This document shows, in pieces, positions 27,764 through 36,353 of a stretch of DNA of 64,000 nt. Every line of letters begins with the position of its first letter. Within the stretch, counting starts at the first letter, position 1. The notes beneath the pieces are model-generated. The model was not told the origin of the DNA. It saw only the letters and a program-made list of their open reading frames with translations, and made no database searches. Source of the stretch: Vibrio sp. S9_S30 (GTDB taxonomy: Bacteria > Pseudomonadota > Gammaproteobacteria > Enterobacterales > Vibrionaceae); the NCBI RefSeq assembly GCF_014694455.1, contig NZ_JAAUWT010000018.1:1-64000 (forward strand), in the 5' to 3' direction. Made by a program: the position numbers and the translations under genes.

Positions 27764-28375
27764 ATGTCGAACAACGATTTAATTCATAGTCATGACCCAC
27801 ACATGGAAAACCCATTAGTGTGGCCCATTATGGAAGTGTTGAAAAAGAAACGCGAAGGTTGGAAGGTCCATACTTTAGCCTCTCATCTCTCTGAATTGGG
27901 TATCATTCCTTTTCTGGATTCTTCCCCAGAGAAGGATCTATTTAAGCGAAATTTCTTAATGATGAATGCCTTATATCAATTGCAAGAAACGTTGTATCCG
28001 GATTCTTGGGTTCAGGTTCAAGCGATGGACATCCAATTAAAAAGTGACACACAGGTTCGTGAATATGAAATTGATGTTAATGATCCTCTGCGTGATTACT
28101 ATACAGATTGGAGTAATTACGAGGCAGAAAGTGGGGAAGTAAAAAGACTGCTTAATGAATTTTGGACCCGATACCGAAATTTTGTAGGTTCACACAGTGG
28201 AGATATGACTCGTCAGAAAGCGCTACGATTGTTTGAACTAGACGACACATCAACACAAACTGAAATACGTAAGCAATGGCGCAGAATGGCACTTAAGTGG
28301 CACCCTGATAGAGAAGGGGGCAACACGGAAAAATTTAGAACACTATGCGAAGCTTGGCATTTGCTGCGGGACTGA
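27764..28375 (+). CDS. DnaJ-related J-domain protein
   Basis: A 203-residue protein. Residues 15-130 match a DNAJ-related N-terminal domain as I remember it (NPLVWPIMEVLKKKREGWKVHTLASHLSELG), and residues 145-203 are a J domain with the HPD motif in ALKWHPDREGGNTEKFRTLCEAWHLLRD. The HPD loop stimulates Hsp70 (DnaK) ATPase, so this is a specialised DnaK co-chaperone. It lacks the Gly/Phe and zinc-finger regions of true DnaJ. AAGAG precedes the ATG. There is no dnaK nearby. Confidence 0.88.
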   Translation: MSNNDLIHSHDPHMENPLVWPIMEVLKKKREGWKVHTLASHLSELGIIPFLDSSPEKDLFKRNFLMMNALYQLQETLYPDSWVQVQAMDIQLKSDTQVREYEIDVNDPLRDYYTDWSNYEAESGEVKRLLNEFWTRYRNFVGSHSGDMTRQKALRLFELDDTSTQTEIRKQWRRMALKWHPDREGGNTEKFRTLCEAWHLLRD

Positions 28376-28814
28376 TTCTTCAGTGACAAGAAATTTGCAC
28401 GTCAAAAAAGCGGAAAGAAAATCCGCTTTCAGTAACCTTTGCTGTATTAATTCGGATCTCTTTTGTGTAAAGCAAAATTTTAAATATGGCTTTACGCATT
28501 CGTTTTAGCACGAAACAAAATATAAGATGCTTCAATATTTCCGCTTCAATGTTTCCTGTTTCCAATGGCGTTGATGGGTAGGGTAAAACGGGAGAGTGAG
28601 GCTGTTCGTCATCGTGATTAGCACCCAAATGACGTTGAGTCATCTCCCTCTCCCTGTCTCAGAAAATCTCGATTGATTTCGGAGCCGATTCATCACGTGA
28701 GTATTGGCGCTTAATTGAACAATTATGGTTCTGATACGGAGATGTCACTGAAATCGGAGGTATTAGAGTCGAGATTCTTAGAAATTTCTGTATGCTGTTG
28801 CCTTCAACATATAT
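28376..28814. other. Intergenic region with a terminator-like stem and a doubtful minus-strand small ORF
   Basis: The stem AAAGCGGA / TCCGCTTT (28407-28414, 28422-28429) is followed on the minus strand by T6, so it faces a minus-strand transcript. A minus-strand ORF with a good GGGAG ribosome site starts at 28643 and runs 87 codons to 28380, straight through this stem. An 8-base direct repeat GCTTCAAT (28529-28536, 28543-28550; period 14) lies inside it. Removing one 14-base unit would shift the frame to end at 28492, before the stem. That suggests a frameshifted small gene of about 45 residues, but I do not recognise it. Confidence 0.3.
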
Positions 28815-29318
28815 ATGGATGCTGTCGTGGAAAAAGAAAACCAAAAAGAGAAAATCGCCATCTTGGTTGATGTACAAAACGTGTACTACACCACCAGAGA
28901 AAGGTTTAGAAAAAACTTTGATTACAATGAGTTTTGGTGGAGGGCAACGAACGATCGGGAAGTTGTATTCGCCAATGCTTATGCCATTTCTAGCCAACAA
29001 GAAAAGCAAAGGCAATTTCATCATATTCTAAGAGGAATCGGGTTTAATGTTGTCTTGAAGCCTTTTATCCAAAGGCTGGATGGCAGTACAAAAGCGGATT
29101 GGGATGTTGGTATAGCCATCGATGCAATAGAAATGGCGTCCGATGTAGACACAATTGTACTGCTTTCAGGAGATGGTGATTTCGATATTCTTGCAAGGCG
29201 TATATGTGAAAAATACAAAAAGCGGGTAGAGGTCTATGGAGTTAGAGCACTGACTGCGCAATCGCTGATAGACAGTGCAACTCAATACTTTCCAATAGAA
29301 GAAGATATGCTGCTTTAG
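28815..29318 (+). CDS. NYN-domain (LabA/DUF88) family protein
   Basis: A 167-residue protein of the NYN/PIN-like nuclease fold. Acidic active-site residues are visible in ILVDVQNVYY near residue 20, KADWDVGIAIDAIE near 95, and LLSGDGDFDILARR near 115. LabA-type proteins are implicated in RNA processing; nuclease activity here is inferred from the conserved aspartates. The ribosome site before the ATG at 28815 is weak, and a GTG at 28827 is possible. It is convergent with the DUF2986 gene, and the two stop codons overlap. Confidence 0.9.
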   Translation: MDAVVEKENQKEKIAILVDVQNVYYTTRERFRKNFDYNEFWWRATNDREVVFANAYAISSQQEKQRQFHHILRGIGFNVVLKPFIQRLDGSTKADWDVGIAIDAIEMASDVDTIVLLSGDGDFDILARRICEKYKKRVEVYGVRALTAQSLIDSATQYFPIEEDMLL

Positions 29319-29497
29319 TCGTTGTTGTGGCTGACTTCAGTGGTAGACGTTGAATCTGATTGAACCTGCGCTTCCGCTTCGAGTTTTTCCCGTTCGGCTT
29401 TAGAAATGTACTTAGGCTTGTTGCTTTGTTGCAGTTTTGAATTTTTCTTCTTCTGCTTCTTTTTCAGAATTTGATTGATTTTCTTTTTCCGGTTCAT
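29315..29497 (-). CDS. DUF2986 small basic protein
   Basis: A 60-residue, extremely lysine-rich protein (MNRKKKINQILKKKQKKKNSKL...NKPKYISKAEREKLEAEAQ). The motif NKPKYISKA fits the DUF2986 family of Vibrio/Shewanella-type bacteria as I recall it. It is likely disordered at the N-terminus and may bind nucleic acid or ribosomes, but no function is known. GGAAT precedes the ATG. Its end overlaps the NYN gene tail to tail. Confidence 0.8.
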   Translation of the reverse strand: MNRKKKINQILKKKQKKKNSKLQQSNKPKYISKAEREKLEAEAQVQSDSTSTTEVSHNND

Positions 29498-29568
29498 TGC
29501 TGTATTCCGTCGACCTTATTAAGGACGCGCAGAATACAGCGATAGCAGCATTTTTACAAACTTAATTG

Positions 29569-30723
29569 TTACCCGCCAGCAACAAGAGTGGGCTTGTGTC
29601 TTGCACTCGAAATCAACATGTAAATGCTGGTTGCCAGTAAAGTGACAAACAAGTAACCCATTAGCCCTTCCTCTTTGGCTAGAAACGTATACGCAACTGT
29701 CGGACCTAGTACAGAACCAACACTGTAGCTAAACAACATGACCTGAGTTGCGGATACAATGTAGTTGTCTCCTAACTTATCGCAAGCCAGATTAATTGCG
29801 ACTGGGTAAAGAGCAAAACTTGCCATACCTAAAACGAATAACGATCCAGCGAGAACCGATTGCGACTTGAATACAGCAATAAGAGCAATAGCGAATGTAC
29901 CTAACAGGCTGAATAACGCCAGCAACAATGCCCTTGCTGCGTATTTGAGTAACCAAGAAGCGATCGGTTGAACAAGCATGCCTCCTAGAATGATCAAAGC
30001 CATCAAGTTGCCCACTTGATTTAATTCAACGTTTCTATTGGTTAATTCAAGTGGCATGAGACCATAAATAGCGCCCATTACTAGCCCTGATACTGTGCAG
30101 CCAACCAACGCTGGCTTACTTAGTTGCATGATTTGCTTAAACGGCATAGTGTCGTGTTGTTCGCACTCTGGTTGGGTCGAGCGGATTACCATCAAAGATA
30201 TTGCTGCAAGTACTATGAGCGTAAGGATCACGACAAATGGAGCATTGCCGCTTACGCCAAACATGTTAATACCTAACTGTCCAAGGGAGGAGCCACCATA
30301 TAAGAACATCATGTACATGCCCAATCTCTTGCCTCTTCCAGATGCGTCTCCCGTGAGAAGCCAAGATTCGACAATCACAAAGATACCAGCGACGGCTATA
30401 CCTGCAACTAGACGTGAAACAACCCATATTTCAGCATGTGGGAAAATAGGCAAGAGTAAAATGGTGCTACAAAGCAATGCCAAACATAATATAAACCCGT
30501 TGCGGTGCCCCGTTTTTGCGACTAATCGTTCTATGGCTATCGCACCAATGAGTAGCCCGGCGTAGAAACTGCTCGCAACTAAGCTTGCTATATCAGAACT
30601 CATACCGTACTCACTCAACATCAAAGGAATGATGCTCATTAAGTAGCTTGATGCGATAGCAAACAAAGACAGCGCAATCACTGGTGCGGTGATGTTTAAT
30701 GGCGCAGTTGACGTGTTTTCCAA
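29569..30723 (-). CDS. MFS transporter, YcaD-like
   Basis: A 384-residue transporter with 12 predicted membrane helices of the major facilitator superfamily. The opening (IALSLFAIASSYLMSIIPLMLSEYGMSSDIASLVASSFYAGLLIG) and the segment ESWLL...RGKRLGMYMMFLYGGSSLGQL resemble the YcaD group of uncharacterised exporters. The ORF starts at a TTG with only a weak GAGA upstream, and no ATG occurs until residue 28 or so, inside the first helix, so the TTG start is likely. Substrate unknown. Confidence 0.88.
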   Translation of the reverse strand: MENTSTAPLNITAPVIALSLFAIASSYLMSIIPLMLSEYGMSSDIASLVASSFYAGLLIGAIAIERLVAKTGHRNGFILCLALLCSTILLLPIFPHAEIWVVSRLVAGIAVAGIFVIVESWLLTGDASGRGKRLGMYMMFLYGGSSLGQLGINMFGVSGNAPFVVILTLIVLAAISLMVIRSTQPECEQHDTMPFKQIMQLSKPALVGCTVSGLVMGAIYGLMPLELTNRNVELNQVGNLMALIILGGMLVQPIASWLLKYAARALLLALFSLLGTFAIALIAVFKSQSVLAGSLFVLGMASFALYPVAINLACDKLGDNYIVSATQVMLFSYSVGSVLGPTVAYTFLAKEEGLMGYLFVTLLATSIYMLISSARHKPTLVAGG

Positions 30724-31172
30724 TGCCAGAATCTCGTGAAAAATAAGTTAGTTAGGAGCGGCGACTTTGGATTTTTAAGAGGGGTTAGTAAAACGAATAA
30801 TTTTTATTCTGACGATAAATATTCTTTGATGTGGCGACGAAAAAAAGCCCCATCAAAATACGCATTCAATGGGGTTTTTTTAGTGTTTGATATTTGGAAT
30901 TATTTTGTTAAGGCTTGGTTGAGCCACTGATCAAATTGCAATTTTGGTAACACACCGTTAATAACATCGATTCGTTTTCCATTCTTTTCCAATACTTTGG
31001 CGCTTTGTCATTTACAATCACAAATATATGACCAGTTGCTTTCCCTGTGATTAATGATAATAAATACCATTAATTTTCATAAGTGTATTTTATCAAACCT
31101 TGTTTGTTTACCAAACCTCGGTGTTTTTGCCAGATCTCGGCTTCATGCTTGACCTCAGCTTCATGCTCAACC
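30724..31172. other. Intergenic region between MFS gene and pgt operon
   Basis: About 450 bases without a gene. A bidirectional terminator lies at 30841-30881. The remainder is AT-rich. At 31139-31186 an 18-base unit, beginning GCTTCATGC, is repeated about two and a half times with changes; it touches the stop of the pgtA-like gene. No RNA structure is evident downstream of the terminator. Confidence 0.5.
30841..30881. terminator. Bidirectional Rho-independent terminator
   Basis: AAAAAAGCCCCAT and ATGGGGTTTTTTT arms (30841-30853 and 30869-30881) with a 15-base loop, in the gap between the MFS gene and the pgt operon. Confidence 0.75.
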
Positions 31173-32441
31173 TTAGCTTCGAGTTTTAAATTTATCTTTT
31201 TCTATCCCATGCTTTTTCATTCTAAGGTACAGTTTTTTTCGCGGAACTTGTAAGTAGTTAGCGGCCTCAGAAACTTTACCAGAGTATAGAAATAAGGCGT
31301 CTTCGATCACCTGTTTTTCGTAATCATCGACGAGATCATCAAGCGGAGTCTTTAAAACATCTTGATTGGATATTCTATTTTGCCCCGCTAACTTTACTAT
31401 TCCGATGGCGTAGAGTTCAGCAACGTTCCTAAGCTCACGCACATTCCCAGGCCAAGTATGGTTTCTTAATGTATTCAGGTAATACGCATCCACAGTTGGT
31501 AAAGGCTTTGCCAATTTCGTGCAGCTTTGTTTAAGAAAATAATGAAAGAGTGTGGCAATGTCATCAGGACGTTTTCGTAATGAAGGGACTTCAATGTTTC
31601 CTTGGCTGACCAAATAGTAAAGTTCTGGGTTTAAACGCTGATCTTTAATTAATGCTTCAGGATCTTCATTGAAGATGGCAATAAGTCGGGTATGACTTTT
31701 ACCGCTGCGCTCCTGACGCAGTAATTCCTGCGCTAAGTAGTGCTGAATGTTTTCAGGAATCGACTCGATTTGAGTGATTAATAATGTGCCATTGGCACTC
31801 TTATTCAGAGCGGTTTCCGCATCATTTTGACTTTGAAGCGCGCTGCCTTGATATTGTAGGAACGTGTATTCGGGTAGCTTGCTAAGTTGATGAATAAGGT
31901 GAGCAAGGCTCCTTCGACCAGTGCCAGATTCACCAATAATTGCGATGTGATTATTCAGCATAGCCAATTGAGCTACGTGGCTACGGATCAATTGAATTTG
32001 AGCAGAGTGACCGATTATTTCTGCTTTGATCGATTGAGTGACATGTCGTTTTTGTTGAATGTACTCTTGTCTGACTTTGAGGTGTTTTTTTATTAATTCA
32101 AGCAATGCTGGTGGATTGATCGGCTTTTCTAAAAAATCACTGGCGCCTTTTTTCACAGCCTCAACCGCCATGGGAATGTCACCATGACCCGTAATCACAA
32201 CGACTGGAATATTCCCATCAATGGATTTGATTCTTTCAAGCAACTCCATACCATTTAACTTGGGCATATACATATCAATAATGGCGACCCCTTCCCAGTT
32301 AGCATCAATATAGCTACAAGCTTTAGTCGAATCTTGTACGCATTTTGCTGGGATGTTCGCAATCGACATCAGGTGGCTGTAAGAATCCAATACATCAGCG
32401 TCGTCATCGACAAGCAAAGCGGAAAAATTATTGTGGGTCAT
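31173..32441 (-). CDS. pgtA: PgtA-like response regulator with degenerate NtrC ATPase domain
   Basis: A 422-residue regulator from the ATG at 32441 (GGAG 7 bases upstream). The receiver domain has the phospho-acceptor Asp in AIIDMYMPK near residue 52. The AAA+ domain is visibly degenerate: the P-loop reads GESGTGRRS, so the key Lys is Arg; Walker B reads GTLLITQIES without the acidic pair; and no GAFTGA loop is present. The C-terminus has a Fis-type helix-turn-helix (SEAANYLQVPRKKLYLRMKKHGI). In Salmonella PgtA is the regulator of the phosphoglycerate transporter. Its start overlaps the kinase gene by 14 bases. It probably does not act as a normal sigma54 activator. Confidence 0.85.
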   Translation of the reverse strand: MTHNNFSALLVDDDADVLDSYSHLMSIANIPAKCVQDSTKACSYIDANWEGVAIIDMYMPKLNGMELLERIKSIDGNIPVVVITGHGDIPMAVEAVKKGASDFLEKPINPPALLELIKKHLKVRQEYIQQKRHVTQSIKAEIIGHSAQIQLIRSHVAQLAMLNNHIAIIGESGTGRRSLAHLIHQLSKLPEYTFLQYQGSALQSQNDAETALNKSANGTLLITQIESIPENIQHYLAQELLRQERSGKSHTRLIAIFNEDPEALIKDQRLNPELYYLVSQGNIEVPSLRKRPDDIATLFHYFLKQSCTKLAKPLPTVDAYYLNTLRNHTWPGNVRELRNVAELYAIGIVKLAGQNRISNQDVLKTPLDDLVDDYEKQVIEDALFLYSGKVSEAANYLQVPRKKLYLRMKKHGIEKDKFKTRS

Positions 32442-34776
32442 TAGGTAACTCCAATACAACTAATGCGCCTCTAGAAAGCGTAGACGCAAGATAAATCTTC
32501 GCATTAAAACGGTTTAGAATTGATCGACAGATGTTGAGCCCTAAACCAAGTCCAACTTCTTTCGTCGTTGTAAATGGTGTGAAAATCTGATGGATGACGT
32601 TACCGTCAAACCCCTTACCGCTATCCGAAATGAAAAGCATTGTTTCTCCGGTTTTGTATGGCTCACAGCTGATGTTGATGGTTCTGGTATCGACTTCTGA
32701 AATCGCTTCTAGACTGTTTACCAAAAGGTTGACTAAAACTTGTTCAAGGCCAACATTATCTGCAAATACGTACATCTCTTCCTTAACATCGAGTTCGATG
32801 GCAGCTTCCAGTTTTTTAGCCTGAGTGCCGACCAATACCAAGGCTTGATCAAGTGCCTCGCGTAGGCTGATAGACGATAGGGCAACATCTTGCGGCTGTT
32901 TTTTAGCAAAATGTCTTAAGCTGTTGATGATTTTGCCCATGCGTTCTGCCATAACACTGATGCGAGAAAGTGATTCATTCGTAAGCGGATATTGTTGCTG
33001 TTTAAGTGCCATCTGAGCACTGAATAAATAGGTGCTTATGGCGGTAAGTGGTTGATTGAGCTCGTGTGCTAACGACGACATGGTTTGGCCGACCACTGCC
33101 ATTTTCGCTGCTTGAATAAGCTCGCTCTGCGTTTCTTTCAGATGAAATTCAGCTTTTACTCTTTCTTCGATTTCGACCTGAAGATCTTGGTTTGCAGCAA
33201 CTAAATCCTTTGTTTTTTCTGCGACACGTTGTTCCAGCAAGTGGTTGGCGTGCGCTTGCTCGGTAATGTCAACCACCGTTACCATCACCTTTTCGGCTCG
33301 TCCCTGTTGAAATACACTCAAATAAAAGCGTAAGTAATACGGCGCGTTTTCACTCCCAAGCGAAAGAACCACGTTTGCTTCACCAGCCGTCAGTAGCCTC
33401 GATTGGGGGGCAAACAGTTCCTTTAAAGCACTTTGCTTTTCCTTTGGTATCCAATTCCATAAATGACTTTCTGGGATCTTGTTTGGGAGCTCGAACAACT
33501 GTTTAGCACTCATGTTCACGGATTCGATTCTTCCAGTCATATCACAGGTGACTAAACTAGAATGTGTGTTGTTAATCAGATTCAACGCATTGGTTTGTTC
33601 CATTTCAAGCATCGCAAAGTAAAACTCTTTGAGTTTTCGGCTAATGCCGGCGATTTCATCTTTGCCTTCAACGGGGAAAGGAAAATCGTGCTTTTTGTGT
33701 GTCATGGCATCTAAGGTGGTACTGAGCGCTGTTAACCTTGAAACGATACGACGATGAATAAAGTAATAGGTTAAAAATACACTCGTTAAAATGGACAGAC
33801 TGAAGCACGCTATTAGGATTTGATTACCGTAAGAAATCACATCGGCAGTGTCGCTTTTTACCGCAATAAAGTCGCTGTTTGCATTGGAAGCAAGGTAGGC
33901 AACATTTTGATGAAGCCTATTTAACTGTTGGGAGATTTTTTCTTGTTGTTCTCGAAGCGAATGGCGGGATGAGACTAACTTACTTAATGCCAAATGAAAG
34001 CCGCCATTCAAATCGAGAAGGGAATCTAACTCACCAATGAGCTGCTGGTAAGATATTGCAGAAGGAATTTGGTATAACGGTGCACTCATTTCTTTAAGAT
34101 CATCTAACCGAAATTGGATAACTTTCATGCCATTATCAACTTGAGACACATGAGAAAACATCGTGACTTCTTGCAGTAAAGAATACAATGCGAGTTCTAA
34201 ATCGGTGACGTTTTGAATGAGCCTTAGAGTCGCGAGCAATTTGGCTTGGGCGTATGTATTGCTTTCTCGTTCAACTTGCCATTCGATTTCTTGCCTTAAC
34301 GGCTTTAATTCTGAACGTATATCTTGATGAATCCATTGTATCTGTTCATTAATCCTCGCGGATGCACGCATTTTATCGATATGCCGTCGAACTAACTCCT
34401 CGTAGAGAGAGATCTGATTTGCAAGAGAGCGGTAGCCTGAAAGTAGCGTGTGAGCTTGTGGGTTGTCTCTTAGATTCTTAAGGGTTTCCTCGATACCATT
34501 CAACTCTAGGTGCAGTGATTGCACGTGATCGTCCAGAACCACGGTGTTATCAATCTCTGGCAGGTAGTTAATAAGCGCGCGTATTTGAGAGCTGCGACTT
34601 TCAAGCTGATAACTGGCGTTATATTTGGGAACGCTCGTGGTTAACAAGCTTTCTACTTGCCTATCTAACGTGTTCCAAGTGATCCACGCAACCATGCTGA
34701 CTATCGCAAGTAAAACAGTAGAGGTGGCAAAAGCCAATATCAGTTTTGCCCCAATGGTGTGGTACCGAAACTTCAT
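32428..34776 (-). CDS. pgtB: PgtB-like sensor histidine kinase
   Basis: A 782-residue membrane kinase, somewhat longer than Salmonella PgtB. A first helix near residues 10-33 is followed by a long periplasmic helical sensor, a second helix near 325-345, HAMP, a PAS-like domain (NTHSSLVTCDMTGRIESVNMSAKQLFELP), a coiled coil, and the kinase core. H-box SSLAHELNQPLTAIS lies near residue 570, N-box NLLVNSLEAI, G1 ISDSGKGFDG, and G2 GLGLGLNICRS. In Salmonella PgtB works with PgtC to sense phosphoglycerate and signal to PgtA. The order C-B-A with 4- and 14-base overlaps shows one operon. Confidence 0.9.
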   Translation of the reverse strand: MKFRYHTIGAKLILAFATSTVLLAIVSMVAWITWNTLDRQVESLLTTSVPKYNASYQLESRSSQIRALINYLPEIDNTVVLDDHVQSLHLELNGIEETLKNLRDNPQAHTLLSGYRSLANQISLYEELVRRHIDKMRASARINEQIQWIHQDIRSELKPLRQEIEWQVERESNTYAQAKLLATLRLIQNVTDLELALYSLLQEVTMFSHVSQVDNGMKVIQFRLDDLKEMSAPLYQIPSAISYQQLIGELDSLLDLNGGFHLALSKLVSSRHSLREQQEKISQQLNRLHQNVAYLASNANSDFIAVKSDTADVISYGNQILIACFSLSILTSVFLTYYFIHRRIVSRLTALSTTLDAMTHKKHDFPFPVEGKDEIAGISRKLKEFYFAMLEMEQTNALNLINNTHSSLVTCDMTGRIESVNMSAKQLFELPNKIPESHLWNWIPKEKQSALKELFAPQSRLLTAGEANVVLSLGSENAPYYLRFYLSVFQQGRAEKVMVTVVDITEQAHANHLLEQRVAEKTKDLVAANQDLQVEIEERVKAEFHLKETQSELIQAAKMAVVGQTMSSLAHELNQPLTAISTYLFSAQMALKQQQYPLTNESLSRISVMAERMGKIINSLRHFAKKQPQDVALSSISLREALDQALVLVGTQAKKLEAAIELDVKEEMYVFADNVGLEQVLVNLLVNSLEAISEVDTRTINISCEPYKTGETMLFISDSGKGFDGNVIHQIFTPFTTTKEVGLGLGLNICRSILNRFNAKIYLASTLSRGALVVLELPNDPQ

Positions 34777-36059
34777 CGACCCTCACCTTGAATTAACCCT
34801 CGAACGCTTTGCATCACGCTATGGATAGTGACTTCGCGCTGAGTCTTGACCATGTGCTGCCATTGCGCCAGTTTGGCGCGAACCTCTGGTTTCTGAATGT
34901 CACTAGATTGTTGAGAAGGAAAGATTTCCGCCATCGATTGAGAAAACTCAGCTTGGCTGATCGGTGGGGAAAACAGCTGCTGTTGCAAGCGGTCTAATTC
35001 CGTTAAAGCCAATTCGTTATTCCCAAACCGATTTCTAGCTTGAATGAGGGCTAACCAAGCATCTTGAAGTTGTGGTAGCTGCCGCGTCACAAGAACATCG
35101 AATAAATGGATGATTCCGTGTTCTCTTTCCAGTAAGGAATCTAGGTTCAAAATAACGTGTTTGCCATGCAAAAGTGCGGTGTCGTTTACGCTGTACTTTG
35201 CAAAGGTATTCGTTTGAATCGCGGTTTGAATGGTATTTGACAGTAATAGCTCAACAAACCTCCTCCTATACGCGTCTTCAGTTTTTTGTTTAACAAAGCC
35301 GATGTAGGTCGGCATGAGTGTTAAGTCCTTATCATGAGTGAAATCGATGTAATCCAGCTTTTGTTTTAGGTTTTTGGCGTAACTGTCAATGGTAGGCCCT
35401 ACACCAATACTGCCAGCGGCGATTGAATCCGCCACCCCAAAGCTGCGGGATGAAATGGTGGCCAAGTTCGCGCCGACATTAGTGATAATTTGCCATCCTT
35501 GATTCCAGCCATATTGAGTAAGAATACTCTCGACCATGAGCTGCGTTGTTCCAGATCGGGAAGGGGCGCTCATGGTCACGTGACCAAAGTAAATGGGGTT
35601 CGTGAGCGAAGAAAAAGACGTTGGATCAGGTAACTGATGATTGCGGAAATAATCACGATTCCATACAACACCGGCACCTGAATAGCCAATGGTAACCACT
35701 TTACTTAGCTCAGGAAGAATATAGGCAGATAATGGCAGGGGAGGCTTAAAACGAGTGGGGACGTCCATAAGCTTTTCCTGCATTGTTAAACGTGAAATAA
35801 CCAAAGGCGATGAAGTGAGCACTAAATCGATATCTTCAATATATTGGTTATTGAGAAGCTTCATGCTTGATGATGTGGGCCTGTGGACGACTTTGACTTT
35901 AGCGTTGGCATTGAGGCGTTTGAATTCTTCTACTAGGGGGATCAAAGGATCCCTAGAGAAGGTCGTAAGTATCACGAGTTCATTCTCATTTGCGTTCACA
36001 TTAACGAAAGCTTGGCAGAAGATAAGAAAAAAAAGTGTTTTCAAAGACCGTTTTTTCAA
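34773..36059 (-). CDS. pgtC: PgtC-like periplasmic signalling protein
   Basis: A 428-residue secreted protein with an ABC-type (iron/solute) binding-protein domain in residues 30-290 and a helical C-terminal part. A signal peptide LKKRSLKTLFFLIFCQAFVNVNA begins at the TTG at 36059, which has GAGG 8 bases upstream; a TTG 27 bases upstream is less likely. LVILTTFSRDPLIPLVEEFKRL and APSRSGTTQLMVESILTQYGWNQGW are typical of the PgtC family. Salmonella PgtC is required with PgtB for induction of PgtP. It overlaps pgtB by 4 bases. Confidence 0.88.
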   Translation of the reverse strand: MKKRSLKTLFFLIFCQAFVNVNANENELVILTTFSRDPLIPLVEEFKRLNANAKVKVVHRPTSSSMKLLNNQYIEDIDLVLTSSPLVISRLTMQEKLMDVPTRFKPPLPLSAYILPELSKVVTIGYSGAGVVWNRDYFRNHQLPDPTSFSSLTNPIYFGHVTMSAPSRSGTTQLMVESILTQYGWNQGWQIITNVGANLATISSRSFGVADSIAAGSIGVGPTIDSYAKNLKQKLDYIDFTHDKDLTLMPTYIGFVKQKTEDAYRRRFVELLLSNTIQTAIQTNTFAKYSVNDTALLHGKHVILNLDSLLEREHGIIHLFDVLVTRQLPQLQDAWLALIQARNRFGNNELALTELDRLQQQLFSPPISQAEFSQSMAEIFPSQQSSDIQKPEVRAKLAQWQHMVKTQREVTIHSVMQSVRGLIQGEGR

Positions 36060-36200
36060 TTGAGGTACCTCACAAAACCCACCCAATATGTGCGTCTAAT
36101 CAAAAATAAGAATGTTGACGAAAATTACCGTACTCGGACTTTGAGTCAGAATTGACGCGATGTTATGAGAATTTTATCAGCAAAAAATGACTTTCATTAC

Positions 36201-36292
36201 TCAAAATACCCAATTTTGACTCGCGACAGATCATGAAATGTGTCAAAAGTGCCTCAAATTCGTCATTTTGAGCCAAGACGAAAATTTCATGA
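36201..36292. promoter_or_regulatory. Palindromic operator candidates between pgtC and pgtP
   Basis: Three inverted repeats lie in the divergent control region: TCAAAAT / ATTTTGA at 36201-36219 (5-base spacer); the near-copy TCAAATT / ATTTTGA at 36254-36271 (4-base spacer); and TCATGAAAT / ATTTCATGA at 36231-36239 and 36284-36292, which encloses the second one. They are good candidates for PgtA-binding sites controlling pgtP and perhaps pgtCBA. Assignment to PgtA is inference. Confidence 0.55.
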
Positions 36293-36353
36293 TGATTGCC
36301 CCGTTAACAGATCATTGTCTGATAAAGACAATTCACATTGAACGGAGCACAGT

